DNA of 6,050 nt from an uncultured Oscillospiraceae bacterium (GTDB taxonomy: Bacteria > Bacillota > Clostridia > Oscillospirales > Oscillospiraceae), in NCBI GenBank assembly GCA_934546725.1, contig CAKTED010000102.1, positions 1 to 6,050 of the forward strand, read 5' to 3'. Made by a program: the position numbers and the translations under genes. The notes beneath the pieces are model-generated. The model was not told where the DNA came from and did not search any database. It saw only the letters and a list, made by a program, of their open reading frames with translations. This document shows, piece by piece, positions 1 through 6,050 of this stretch; the stretch's first letter is position 1; the number at the start of each line of letters is the position of its first letter.

Positions 1-1929
1 TATTTTCCACATATCCAGGTGAGCCTTACAATACCCGGCGAGCGTATGAACGCCGAGGAAAAGGCCGAGTTTGAAAAGAATCAGTCCGAGGAGGCGGCAA
101 AGCTGGCCACCGCGCGGCGCGCCACGGCGGAGCCGTATACTCAGGCGGAGGCCGACGCGCTCGAGCATTTTTCAAAGGCCACGAACATTGTTGTAATGAA
201 CGGCTCTGACCTCGGCAGGGGTCTTGAGCTTGGTTACAGCGAAAATTACGAGGATGGCTATGATTTAACATATCTCAGCAACTTTGACGATATCGGAACG
301 CTTATCCTTGACGCGGGAGAGGACGCGTTTGCGAACAGAAGCGTAGCGCAGGATCTCACAACTCAGATAAAGAACAGCCCGTATCTGAAGGAGGTCTGGC
401 TGAGCGACAAGGTCGACGCATACGAATTTGTCAAAAATATGTACCACTCGCTTATGCGTCCGCTCGGCAACGGTCCGTGGTACTGGATTCAGAGCCATAA
501 TGCCTTCTATACCGCGAATGCCACGGTTTTTGTCTCCGAGTCCGCCATGGCATCGCTTAAGGAGAAGCTTATGGACTGTCCCTACACGCCGACTGTGTAT
601 ACGATAAAGACCTATTCGGGCAATGATGTTTATGCCGCTCAGAAGAGGGGAGCGGCCGCCGCGAAGGACTGGTGTCCGGGTCACAAGTATACGATGGAGC
701 TGAGGTCTGCGGACAGAATATATAAATACGAGACCTGCTCGCAGATGCGCCTGTGGTACTATTCCTGCATATACTGCGGAAAATGCGAGTATAACCCTAA
801 GCATACGTTCAGTCAGGAATATGACCTTGCTAAAAAGGTGCTCGAGTCGAACGGACACAGCGAGATTTATGACCGGCTGGCCACGGACGACGCATATGTT
901 GGAGTGAACGCCGCGGGCGAATATGTCTACTGGCTCAGCTGCGAAAACTGCGGTAAATCCTACCGCAATTTTCAGAGCCGCCTGAATGCGGCGGATCTGG
1001 AGCTTTCCGGCTCCGAAGCCTCGCTGGAGCAGTTCCGGCAGGCGGCGCTGGACGCTCTCAAAATGCAGGAAACAATGGCTCTGAGCAGCACAGAATGCGG
1101 TGCGGGCATGTTCACCCTGCTTAAGAGAAACACCGCTAAGGTCAGCACATGGGCGCAGAGCGACGTGAATTTTGCGCTGAATGATGATCTGCTGGATACC
1201 TCGCTCCTCGGAAATGATTATACCAGGCCGATAAGCCGCCTTCAGTTCTGCTCCGTGGCCGTGCGTTTGGCTGAGGAGATGACGGGAAAGACCATAACTC
1301 CCGCGTCCTCGGGAACGTTTAAGGATACGAGCAATACATATGTGCTCAAGGCCTACGCGGCGGGCATTACCAGCGGTACCTCGGATACGACGTTCTCTCC
1401 GAGCGGTACGCTTACCCGCCAGCAGATGGCGACGTTCCTTTACCGTACGCTCATGTACATTGAGAAAAACTCCGACTACGCCTATACGAGCTATACCTCA
1501 AGGCTTGCAAATTATAAGGACAGCTCGCAGATACAGAGCTGGGCGAGGGAAGCCATGGCGTTCATGAACGCGCTTGACATCATTAACGGTACGACGGATA
1601 CCACGCTCAGTCCCAACGGCACCTGCACCATCGAGCAGGCCGTGGCCGTGGCGGAGCGCAGCGTTTACGCCCACCAGATCGGCTGGTACCAGGTTGCGGA
1701 TGACGCCGAAGACATCAACTACGCTACGGCGCCGGCGGCGGGAACCACCGTCAATACCTCTCTCAACCCCGGCGACCGCGTCTGGGTCACGGGAAAGCGC
1801 ATGGGTACCTATCTGGATGTTGACAGCGTCTCGGGCAACGTCGACTCCACATGGCTCCCGGCGATAAACCCCTATTCCGGTCAGCTGGAGTACCTGAGCG
1901 CGAGAAAGCTCAGACCCATTCGAGGCTGA
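1..1929 (+). CDS. SLH-domain surface protein, 5'-partial
   Basis: This is the C-terminal 642 residues of a cell-surface protein. The frame is open from base 1, and the first GTG (base 19) and ATG (base 46) lack a convincing ribosome binding site, so the start and any signal peptide lie upstream. Residues below are counted from base 1. Residues 1-230 are mixed and charged and I do not recognise them. The central part has paired cysteines, C256-x2-C259 (with C262) and C314-x2-C317, each second cysteine followed by Gly-Lys, resembling zinc-ribbon-like repeats of clostridial surface proteins. Three SLH repeats follow, at about 382-432 (RPISRLQF), 438-487 (AYAAGITSGTSDTTFSP) and 504-558 (NALDIINGTTDTTLSP). 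Three is the usual number for non-covalent binding to pyruvylated secondary cell-wall polymer. The last 60 residues look beta-rich and possibly SH3-like (GDRVWVTG), with no further anchor. The SLH call is firm; enzymatic or adhesive function is unknown. The gene ends at a strong terminator and converges on the transporter operon. Confidence 0.9.
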   Translation, partial: YFPHIQVSLTIPGERMNAEEKAEFEKNQSEEAAKLATARRATAEPYTQAEADALEHFSKATNIVVMNGSDLGRGLELGYSENYEDGYDLTYLSNFDDIGTLILDAGEDAFANRSVAQDLTTQIKNSPYLKEVWLSDKVDAYEFVKNMYHSLMRPLGNGPWYWIQSHNAFYTANATVFVSESAMASLKEKLMDCPYTPTVYTIKTYSGNDVYAAQKRGAAAAKDWCPGHKYTMELRSADRIYKYETCSQMRLWYYSCIYCGKCEYNPKHTFSQEYDLAKKVLESNGHSEIYDRLATDDAYVGVNAAGEYVYWLSCENCGKSYRNFQSRLNAADLELSGSEASLEQFRQAALDALKMQETMALSSTECGAGMFTLLKRNTAKVSTWAQSDVNFALNDDLLDTSLLGNDYTRPISRLQFCSVAVRLAEEMTGKTITPASSGTFKDTSNTYVLKAYAAGITSGTSDTTFSPSGTLTRQQMATFLYRTLMYIEKNSDYAYTSYTSRLANYKDSSQIQSWAREAMAFMNALDIINGTTDTTLSPNGTCTIEQAVAVAERSVYAHQIGWYQVADDAEDINYATAPAAGTTVNTSLNPGDRVWVTGKRMGTYLDVDSVSGNVDSTWLPAINPYSGQLEYLSARKLRPIRG

Positions 1930-1950
1930 AAAAGAGAATAAAAGAAAAAG

Positions 1951-1990
1951 CGAGACCCGTACCTTATCGGTGCGGGTCTCGAGCTTTTTT
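1951..1990. terminator. Rho-independent terminator, probably bidirectional
   Basis: A 13-bp stem (1951-1963 with 1969-1981, one G-U wobble) closes a 5-base loop (ttatc). It is followed on the plus strand by gagc and six T's at 1985-1990, and it lies 21 bases after the stop codon of the SLH gene. Read on the minus strand, the same stem is followed by a T-rich run (the complement of 1930-1950). It could therefore also stop transcription coming from the convergent transporter operon. Plus-strand function is well supported; minus-strand function is inferred. Confidence 0.88.
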
Positions 1991-2021
1991 ATCCGGAGCA
2001 TTTCCAATGATGAATAAAGGC

Positions 2022-2055
2022 GGCGCGCCCACGGTCACAAATCCATGGGCGCGCC
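2022..2055. repeat. 10-bp perfect inverted repeat with two GGCGCGCC palindromes
   Basis: The arms ggcgcgccca (2022-2031) and tgggcgcgcc (2046-2055) are exact reverse complements around a 14-base loop. Each arm contains the self-complementary octamer GGCGCGCC, so the two octamers are direct and inverted copies at once. The element sits between the stop of the last permease gene and the terminator. In operon mRNA it could form a very GC-rich 3' hairpin, but only a poor T run follows (cctttattc), so it is at best a weak terminator. A role in 3'-end protection or as a protein-binding site is possible but unproven. Confidence 0.75.
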
Positions 2056-2087
2056 TGTGAAGAAAACTGGCAGCAATTTGCCGGGGA

Positions 2088-3101
2088 CTATTTATTTTGC
2101 GCCTGCGTCTGCTTGCGCCTGCGTGTGCGGGGGGCGATGAGGCCTGCTGCCTTGCGGTTATTATACACGTTGAAGGCAACGGCGAGGACGATTATAACGC
2201 CCTGAACAGCCTGAGAATAGTTTGTGTCGATATTGAGCATGACGATCATGTTGCTTACAAGACCGGCAAGCAGCGCGCCGAAAACGGCGCCGCCAATATC
2301 GCCGTAGCCGCCCATGATGTCCGCGCCGCCGACGACGAGCGCCAGCATGACCATGCTTTCGTAGCCCTGCGCGGTGGTCGCGGAGGTGACATAGTTCATG
2401 GAGGTGAGGACGATGCCGCCGATGCAGGCTGTGAGCGAGCAGATAATGTAGCAGCCAACGCGGAACATTTTGGAGTTGATGCCTACTACCTCAGCCGCCG
2501 CGCGGTTTGCGCCGACGGCGTATACCCTGCGGCCAAATACCGTGAAGGCAAGTATCAGCCCCGTGATTATCGCCACAACGATGAAGATTATGATCGGCAT
2601 GGGGATGCTGAAGAGCTTTGTGTTAGATATTTTGTAGAAGATGCCTTCGGTATTCGTCAGATGAATAAAGGAACCCTTGAGTATTGCGGAGGCGAGACCA
2701 TAGAGCAGGTTACTCGTCGCAAGCGTTACAACGAAGGAGGGGAGGGAGAAATAGGCGTCGCATATTCCGTGAAGAATGCCGACGCATACTGCTGTGAGAA
2801 TGGCAAGCAGCAGACCGATGAAGAATGCGCCGTTCGTCATTCCATGGCCGTTATACCACCAGAGACAGACAACGCTTGTAAGCGCCGCCGTGGAGCCCAT
2901 GGCGAGGTCTATGCCGCCGGTGAGCATGGCAAGCAGCATGCCGCAGGACATGATGCCATAGATGGCGATGGACATGAGGATCGTGCGCAGGTTTGCAAGA
3001 GAGAAAAAGCTGCGGTTGCCGACGAGCATTATGAGCAGCAGCACGGCAAGGATGATGGCGCGCTGCCCCCAGGCGTTTGAAAGAAAGCTTTTCTTTTTCA
3101 C
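2088..3101 (-). CDS. CUT2-type sugar ABC transporter permease (second permease)
   Basis: This is an integral membrane permease of 337 residues, a normal length for the RbsC-like BPD_transp_2 family. It would form half of the translocation pore of an importer, probably paired with the other permease of this operon. The first membrane segment is at about residues 14-33. The family motif TGGIDLAMGS is at 61-70, a charged cytoplasmic loop (RRVYAVGANRAAAEVVGI) at 191-208 probably contacts the ATPase, and the Gly-rich VVGGADIMGGYGDIGG block is at 256-271. It ends in a basic tail (RTRRRK, 325-330) that overlaps a 16-bp tandem duplication. The start is GTG: its first base overlaps the ATPase stop (GTGA), and AAGGAGGG lies 9 bases upstream inside the ATPase gene. 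It is the last gene of the operon. The substrate cannot be told from this sequence; ribose, xylose or galactofuranose-type sugars are typical of relatives. Confidence 0.95.
   Translation of the reverse strand: MKKKSFLSNAWGQRAIILAVLLLIMLVGNRSFFSLANLRTILMSIAIYGIMSCGMLLAMLTGGIDLAMGSTAALTSVVCLWWYNGHGMTNGAFFIGLLLAILTAVCVGILHGICDAYFSLPSFVVTLATSNLLYGLASAILKGSFIHLTNTEGIFYKISNTKLFSIPMPIIIFIVVAIITGLILAFTVFGRRVYAVGANRAAAEVVGINSKMFRVGCYIICSLTACIGGIVLTSMNYVTSATTAQGYESMVMLALVVGGADIMGGYGDIGGAVFGALLAGLVSNMIVMLNIDTNYSQAVQGVIIVLAVAFNVYNNRKAAGLIAPRTRRRKQTQAQNK
2097..2128. repeat. 16-bp tandem duplication at permease 3' end
   Basis: Bases 2097-2112 and 2113-2128 are adjacent 16-base copies that match at 15 of 16 positions; the first 12 bases (ttgcgcctgcgt) are identical. 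They encode the basic, Gln-rich C-terminal tail of the minus-strand permease. Because 16 is not a multiple of three, the two copies are read in different frames, which suggests a slippage duplication that changed where the protein ends. Confidence 0.8.
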
Positions 3102-4606
3102 AGTACATTGCCCTCCTTTGCGGCCACACCGGAGGAGGCGAGAAGAACGGCCTGCTGCGTTGCGCTGTGGTCGCGGAACTCCTGAAATACGGTTCCGTTA
3201 TGAAGAACGAGAACGCGGTCTGAAACCTCCGTAAGCTCTGCAAGATCGGAGGAGACCATGATGATTATTGCACCGCGGTCGGCCAGCTTGCGCATATAGC
3301 CGTAAAGCTCGGCCTTGACGCCGACGTCTACGCCGACGGTGGGCTCGTCAAGTATGAGCACGTCAACGTCTCGGCTGAGCCAGCGGCCAAGAACGACCTT
3401 CTGCTGGTTTCCGCCGGAGAGATTCTGCACAGGAAGCCTCTTCATGGCGGGACGGACGTCATAATCCGCAATGGCTCTTTCGGCGTGAGCATTTTCGGCC
3501 TTGCCGTTCACAATGCCAAATTTGGCGAGGCGGTCATAGCTGGAGATGGCGATGTTCCTGAGAATGGAAAGCTGCGGGAAATAGCCCTGCGTTCTGCGAT
3601 CCTCCGGAACCATACCAAAGCCGTTTTTAATGTTTACGGCCACCTTTTTGCTGACGGGCTTGCCGTCAAGAGTGATCGTGCCGGTATATTTTTTGATGGA
3701 GCCGTAAATGCAGCTGACAAGCTCGGTTCTGCCGGAGCCGACGAGACCTCCGATGCCGAGAATTTCTCCGCCATAGGCTTTGAGGTTTATGTTGTGCAGC
3801 TTGTTGCCGAGAGTGAGGTTTTTTACCTCAAGACAGTGCTCCGGATTGATTTTGGGAATGCGTACACCGGTCTTTTCCAGCTCGTGGCCGATCATGAGCG
3901 TGGTAACGGTGTCCGGCTCAACGGTTTTGGAGTCCACCACGCCGACGACCTCGCCGTTGCGCATGATGGTGAGGCGGTCCGTTATGCGGTATATCTCCTC
4001 AAGACGGTGGGAAATGTAGAGAATGCTTGTTCCACGCTCGCGCAGACCCTCCATGGTGACGAAAAGCTGCTCCGTCTCACTCGCGGAAAGGGAGGTGGTC
4101 GGCTCGTCCATGATGAGAAGCTTTGCCTCGGTGGAAAGAGCCTTCAAAATCTCGGTCATCTGCCGCTGAGCCATGCCCATGGAGGCGACGACGGCGTCCG
4201 GCTGGATGATAAAGCCATATTTGTCTATGAGAGCCTGGACCTGACGGCGCATTTCCTTCCTGTCCGGCAGACCCTTCTTCATGATCTCATGGCCGAGAAA
4301 GATGTTTTCGGTAACGGTGAGGTCGGGAACGAGAGAGAGCTCCTGGTAGATAACGGAGATACCGGCGTTCGATGCATCCTGGCGCGAGTTTATCTCAACA
4401 TGCTGTCCGTCAACGTAAATGTCGCCGTCGTCCTTTGTGTAAACGCCGGTGATGATCTTGATTATCGTGGACTTACCTGCGCCGTTTTCGCCCATGAGAG
4501 CGTGTATCTCGCCCTTCCTGATCTCGAGGTTTACGTTTTTGAGAACCTGAATTCCGTTAAAGGATTTGCAGACGTTTTCTGTTCGGAGAATAAGATCTTC
4601 ACTCAT
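3098..4606 (-). CDS. CUT2-type sugar ABC transporter ATP-binding protein (two ABC domains)
   Basis: A 502-residue cytoplasmic ATPase with two fused ABC domains, the length and layout of RbsA/MglA/XylG, which powers sugar import. Domain 1 has Walker A GENGAGKST (39-47), Q-loop Q88, a degenerate signature MGMAQRQM (143-150), Walker B LLIMDEP (163-169) and switch His200. Domain 2 has a degenerate Walker A GLVGSGRTE (287-295) with Arg293 in place of the catalytic Lys. It also has a canonical signature LSGGNQQK (396-403), Walker B VLILDEP (416-422) and Ser in place of the switch His. This asymmetry is normal for the family: the intact Walker A of domain 1 pairs with the intact signature of domain 2, giving one competent site. 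The ATG overlaps the stop of the upstream permease gene (ATGA) and is preceded by AAGGAGG; its own TGA overlaps the next GTG. As one ATPase chain has both domains, it should serve both permeases. Substrate specificity is not readable from it. Confidence 0.97.
   Translation of the reverse strand: MSEDLILRTENVCKSFNGIQVLKNVNLEIRKGEIHALMGENGAGKSTIIKIITGVYTKDDGDIYVDGQHVEINSRQDASNAGISVIYQELSLVPDLTVTENIFLGHEIMKKGLPDRKEMRRQVQALIDKYGFIIQPDAVVASMGMAQRQMTEILKALSTEAKLLIMDEPTTSLSASETEQLFVTMEGLRERGTSILYISHRLEEIYRITDRLTIMRNGEVVGVVDSKTVEPDTVTTLMIGHELEKTGVRIPKINPEHCLEVKNLTLGNKLHNINLKAYGGEILGIGGLVGSGRTELVSCIYGSIKKYTGTITLDGKPVSKKVAVNIKNGFGMVPEDRRTQGYFPQLSILRNIAISSYDRLAKFGIVNGKAENAHAERAIADYDVRPAMKRLPVQNLSGGNQQKVVLGRWLSRDVDVLILDEPTVGVDVGVKAELYGYMRKLADRGAIIIMVSSDLAELTEVSDRVLVLHNGTVFQEFRDHSATQQAVLLASSGVAAKEGNVL
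3111..3118 (-). promoter_or_regulatory. Ribosome binding site of second permease gene
   Basis: AAGGAGGG on the minus strand ends 9 bases before the GTG at 3101. It is embedded in the last codons of the ATPase gene (Lys-Glu-Gly). It supports the GTG start and the 4-base GTGA overlap over any internal start. An out-of-frame ATG only a few bases downstream is too close to the site to be used. Confidence 0.8.
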
Positions 4607-5628
4607 TTTACTGTCTTTCCTCCTTCGATAGCGGCCTGAGCTTCCGCTGCGGCGTTTGCCTGACTGCGGAATTTCCGTGCCGTGAGAACCGCAAAGGCCG
4701 CATCGGCCATGATCGCGATAAGAATGACCGCACCCTGGAATATATACTGCCAGGAGGTATCGAGGCCATACTTGTACATGCCGTTATTCACGAGCGTCAT
4801 GAAAACGGCGCCAAAAAAAGCACCGACAGTGTCGCCGCGGCCGCCGCCGAGCATAACGCCGCCTACAACGCAGGCCGCAACGGCGTTAAAGCCCATCGCA
4901 GAGCCGAGACTCAGATAAGCCGTCTGCTGGTAGGCGACGGTGAACACTGCGCCAATGGCGCAGCATGCGCCGCAGATTGTGAAGGTGGAAATCTTCATGC
5001 GCTTTACGTTTATACCGCTCATTTCAGAGCTCCTGTCGTTGGAGCCCATGGCGTAAACGTGCAGCCCGTAGCGTGTACGGGTGAGGACGAACCATGCGAT
5101 TATGGTGAGAATTATCCATGCGATGGAGATGTAGTAAAAGCCGTTTATGTGGCGGCCAAGCTCAATGAAGCCCCTGTTCTTTATGGACTGGGAAACGATA
5201 GCTCCCTTATCGTCCTTAAGCAGGGCAAAGAGGCCAAAGCCGGAGAATACGAAGCCTGTCGCAAGAGTGGTGATAAAGTCGTTGAGATGAAAGCGGGTTA
5301 TTACCCAGCCGTTAAGGAAGCCGCAGCCTGCGCCGAGAACAAGCGCCGCGAGGACTACGACGGGCATGGGAACTCCCATGCAGGCCAGCCGGCAGGAGAC
5401 TATACCGGTGAAGCAGATGATGCCGCCGGAGGAAAGGTCGATGCCGCCGCCGATGAGAACAAAGGATACGCCCACGCAAATGATGCCGGTATACGCGGCA
5501 ACGCGGAGGATCTCCTGAATATTTCTGAGCTTCAGAAATCCCGGCGCCGTTGCTGTGAAAATTGCGGACAGAACCAGTATAAGTCCGAGAGTGATAAGCT
5601 TACGGACGACCTTCTGATTTACTTTCAA
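4603..5628 (-). CDS. CUT2-type sugar ABC transporter permease (first permease)
   Basis: An integral membrane permease of 341 residues from the chosen start, BPD_transp_2 (RbsC-like) family. A short basic N-terminus (KVNQKVVRK) precedes the first membrane segment at about 11-30. The family motif GGGIDLSSGG is at 60-69, a charged cytoplasmic loop (RTRYGLHVYAMGSN) begins at 184, and the Gly-rich VVGGVMLGGGRGDTVGAFFG block is at 254-273. An Ala-rich hydrophilic tail ends the protein. The frame extends to a TTG at 5652 (349 residues) and a GTG at 5637, but neither has a ribosome binding site. The TTG at 5628 has GGAG 8 bases upstream and starts just before the basic segment, so I chose it. The protein is clearly different from the second permease, so the pore is probably a heterodimer, as in Lsr or YtfT/YjfF importers. 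The stop overlaps the ATPase start (ATGA). The substrate is unknown. Confidence 0.93.
   Translation of the reverse strand: MKVNQKVVRKLITLGLILVLSAIFTATAPGFLKLRNIQEILRVAAYTGIICVGVSFVLIGGGIDLSSGGIICFTGIVSCRLACMGVPMPVVVLAALVLGAGCGFLNGWVITRFHLNDFITTLATGFVFSGFGLFALLKDDKGAIVSQSIKNRGFIELGRHINGFYYISIAWIILTIIAWFVLTRTRYGLHVYAMGSNDRSSEMSGINVKRMKISTFTICGACCAIGAVFTVAYQQTAYLSLGSAMGFNAVAACVVGGVMLGGGRGDTVGAFFGAVFMTLVNNGMYKYGLDTSWQYIFQGAVILIAIMADAAFAVLTARKFRSQANAAAEAQAAIEGGKTVK
4619..4625 (-). promoter_or_regulatory. Ribosome binding site of ATPase gene
   Basis: A perfect AAGGAGG on the minus strand lies 12 bases before the ATG at 4606, inside the end of the upstream permease gene. The spacing is slightly long but the match is strong. 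With the ATGA overlap it fixes the start and indicates coupled translation. Confidence 0.8.
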
Positions 5629-5636
5629 GGTTTTCA

Positions 5637-5640
5637 CTCC
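5637..5640 (-). promoter_or_regulatory. Ribosome binding site that decides the first permease start
   Basis: GGAG on the minus strand lies 8 bases before the TTG at 5628. The two longer in-frame candidates, TTG at 5652 and GTG at 5637, have nothing like a ribosome binding site before them. This is weaker than the AAGGAGG sites of the next two genes and is combined with a rare TTG start, so initiation here may be modest. Confidence 0.55.
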
Positions 5641-5665
5641 AATGATGTTCAAATTGAAAATGCGG

Positions 5666-5699
5666 AAAAAGCCTTTGCTGTGCTGCCGTTGACAAAGCT
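5666..5699 (-). promoter_or_regulatory. Weak terminator-like stem before first permease gene
   Basis: On the minus strand AGCTTTG (5699-5693) can pair with CAAAGGCT (5677-5670) with one bulged G and a 15-base loop, ending in a run of five T's (5670-5666). The stem is weak and the loop long, so it would terminate only partially if at all. It is reported because it follows the stable hairpin at 5702-5730 and lies directly before the permease gene. Confidence 0.25.
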
Positions 5700-5701
5700 C
5701 A

Positions 5702-5730
5702 AATGCGGAGACCCTCTGGGCCTCCGCATT
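5702..5730 (-). promoter_or_regulatory. Stable intercistronic hairpin between binding-protein and permease genes
   Basis: Bases 5702-5710 and 5722-5730 (aatgcggag / ctccgcatt) form a perfect 9-bp stem. One mismatch and three more G-C pairs extend it to a 3-base loop. It is 35 bases past the stop of the binding-protein gene in operon mRNA. No strong T run follows on the minus strand (TGAGCTTTG), so it is not a classic terminator. In ABC import operons such hairpins often protect the 3' end of the binding-protein mRNA and lower expression of the downstream membrane genes; that role is inferred here. Confidence 0.7.
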
Positions 5731-5765
5731 GAATTATTGCCCGACGTGGATATCAGCGGCTGAGA

Positions 5766-6050
5766 TCAGTAGTTGTAAGCACTCATGTCGAAGTGAGTGG
5801 TTGCAATGACGTTCTTAACGTTGTCGGCGGTGACGTTGAAGGTGGGCAGGAGAACGGTGGAGGTGTACTCGTTGCCGAGCTTATTGCCGTTTACGCCGAG
5901 CTGTACAAAGTTCAGAGCGGATACCATTGCGGCATAGCCCTCGTAGAAGGGGTCTGCGCCGCTGGTGCCGGTGATCTGTCCCTTTGCGATGGCGTCAAGA
6001 GCGCCGGGGGTTCCGGAATAGCCCCAGACGATGATGCCCTTGTCCTCGAG
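5766..6050 (-). CDS. Sugar-type ABC transporter substrate-binding protein, C-terminal fragment
   Basis: The last 94 residues of an extracellular solute-binding protein; the gene runs off the right edge of the window. The frame is open from base 6050 to a TGA at 5766-5768. The fragment fits the C-terminal lobe of the Peripla_BP_4 / RbsB-like family: a buried strand IIVWGYSGTPGALDAI (fragment residues 6-21), then GQITGTSGADPFYEGY (25-40), where relatives have the DP-x-x-x-G pattern, and a helix continuing to LNFVQLGVNG. Full-length relatives have about 300-370 residues, so the missing part should contain the lipobox signal and N-terminal lobe. In a monoderm cell the protein would be a lipoprotein on the outer face of the membrane, delivering substrate to the two permeases encoded next. 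Aligned by eye to E. coli RbsB, the positions of ligand contacts Asp215 and Gln235 carry Ser and Ala, so ribose is unlikely. The true ligand is unknown. Confidence 0.9.
   Translation of the reverse strand, partial: LEDKGIIVWGYSGTPGALDAIAKGQITGTSGADPFYEGYAAMVSALNFVQLGVNGNKLGNEYTSTVLLPTFNVTADNVKNVIATTHFDMSAYNY

Noticed and set aside
19..21. GTG as the true start of the SLH protein gene
   Set aside because: The frame is open upstream to base 1, there is no ribosome binding site before it, and a surface protein should begin with a signal peptide, which is absent.
287..295. Loss of ATPase activity suggested by the Arg in the second Walker A of the ABC protein (protein residues 287-295)
   Set aside because: A degenerate Walker A in the second ABC domain is normal for CUT2 ATPases and does not indicate a broken gene.
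265..858. Minus-strand open frame inside the SLH protein gene, with other short frames at 1340-1867 and 1498-2007
   Set aside because: The sense frame contains the cysteine pairs and SLH repeats; these alternatives are Arg-rich shadows, and one runs through the terminator.
2070..2085. Small ggca/tgcc inverted repeat just after the permease stop
   Set aside because: Only four base pairs with a six-base loop; expected by chance.
2097..3080. Long plus-strand open frame opposite the second permease
   Set aside because: It is a shadow of the permease gene: the true gene has membrane segments and family motifs, while this frame gives a His/Asp/Glu-rich product with no recognisable domain and no ribosome binding site.
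3485..4639. 384-codon plus-strand open frame opposite the ATPase
   Set aside because: The minus strand carries all ABC ATPase motifs in register. The plus frame has no motif or initiation signal and arises from GC-biased codon use.
5689..5694. TTGACA on the plus strand as a promoter -35 box
   Set aside because: No -10 box occurs at proper spacing (a GC-rich hairpin is there instead), and no plus-strand gene follows.
5059..5763. Plus-strand open frame opposite the first permease
   Set aside because: Same shadow effect. It runs through the intercistronic hairpin and encodes a low-complexity charged product.

Overview
The window looks like chromosomal DNA from an anaerobic, monoderm-type Firmicute, most likely a gut-associated clostridium of the Oscillospirales kind. 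This placement is an inference. It rests on moderately high GC with GC-rich third codon positions, strong AGGAGG-type ribosome binding sites, GTG and TTG starts, and a large surface protein carrying S-layer homology (SLH) domains. No rRNA, tRNA, CRISPR array, transposase or phage gene was seen.

Layout: bases 1-1929 (+) are the 3' part of a surface protein gene. Its product has an unrecognised N-terminal region, a cysteine-paired central region, three SLH repeats and a short beta-rich C-terminal tail. The reading frame is open to the window edge, so the true start lies upstream. A 158-bp convergent spacer (1930-2087) follows. It holds a strong rho-independent terminator that looks usable from both strands, and a separate 10-bp perfect inverted repeat with two GGCGCGCC palindromes.

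Bases 2088-6050 (-) form one transporter operon, read from right to left. It starts with the C-terminal end of a sugar-type substrate-binding protein (5766-6050, cut by the window edge). Then come a first BPD_transp_2-type permease (4603-5628), a double-domain ABC ATPase (3098-4606) and a second, different permease (2088-3101). Together they make a complete CUT2 (ribose/galactose-type) ABC importer. The two downstream gene junctions overlap by four bases (ATGA, then GTGA), which indicates translational coupling. The binding-protein gene is separated from the first permease gene by 137 bp containing a stable hairpin, a layout that commonly lets the binding protein be made in excess over the membrane parts.

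The ligand cannot be named. The visible part of the binding protein lacks two residues that contact ribose in E. coli RbsB, so ribose is unlikely. I did not find a clearly new biological system. The most interesting points are the non-canonical ligand site, the hairpin leader with a competing sequence copy before the permease gene, a frame-shifting 16-bp tandem duplication at the end of the last permease gene, and the unusual domain mix of the SLH protein.
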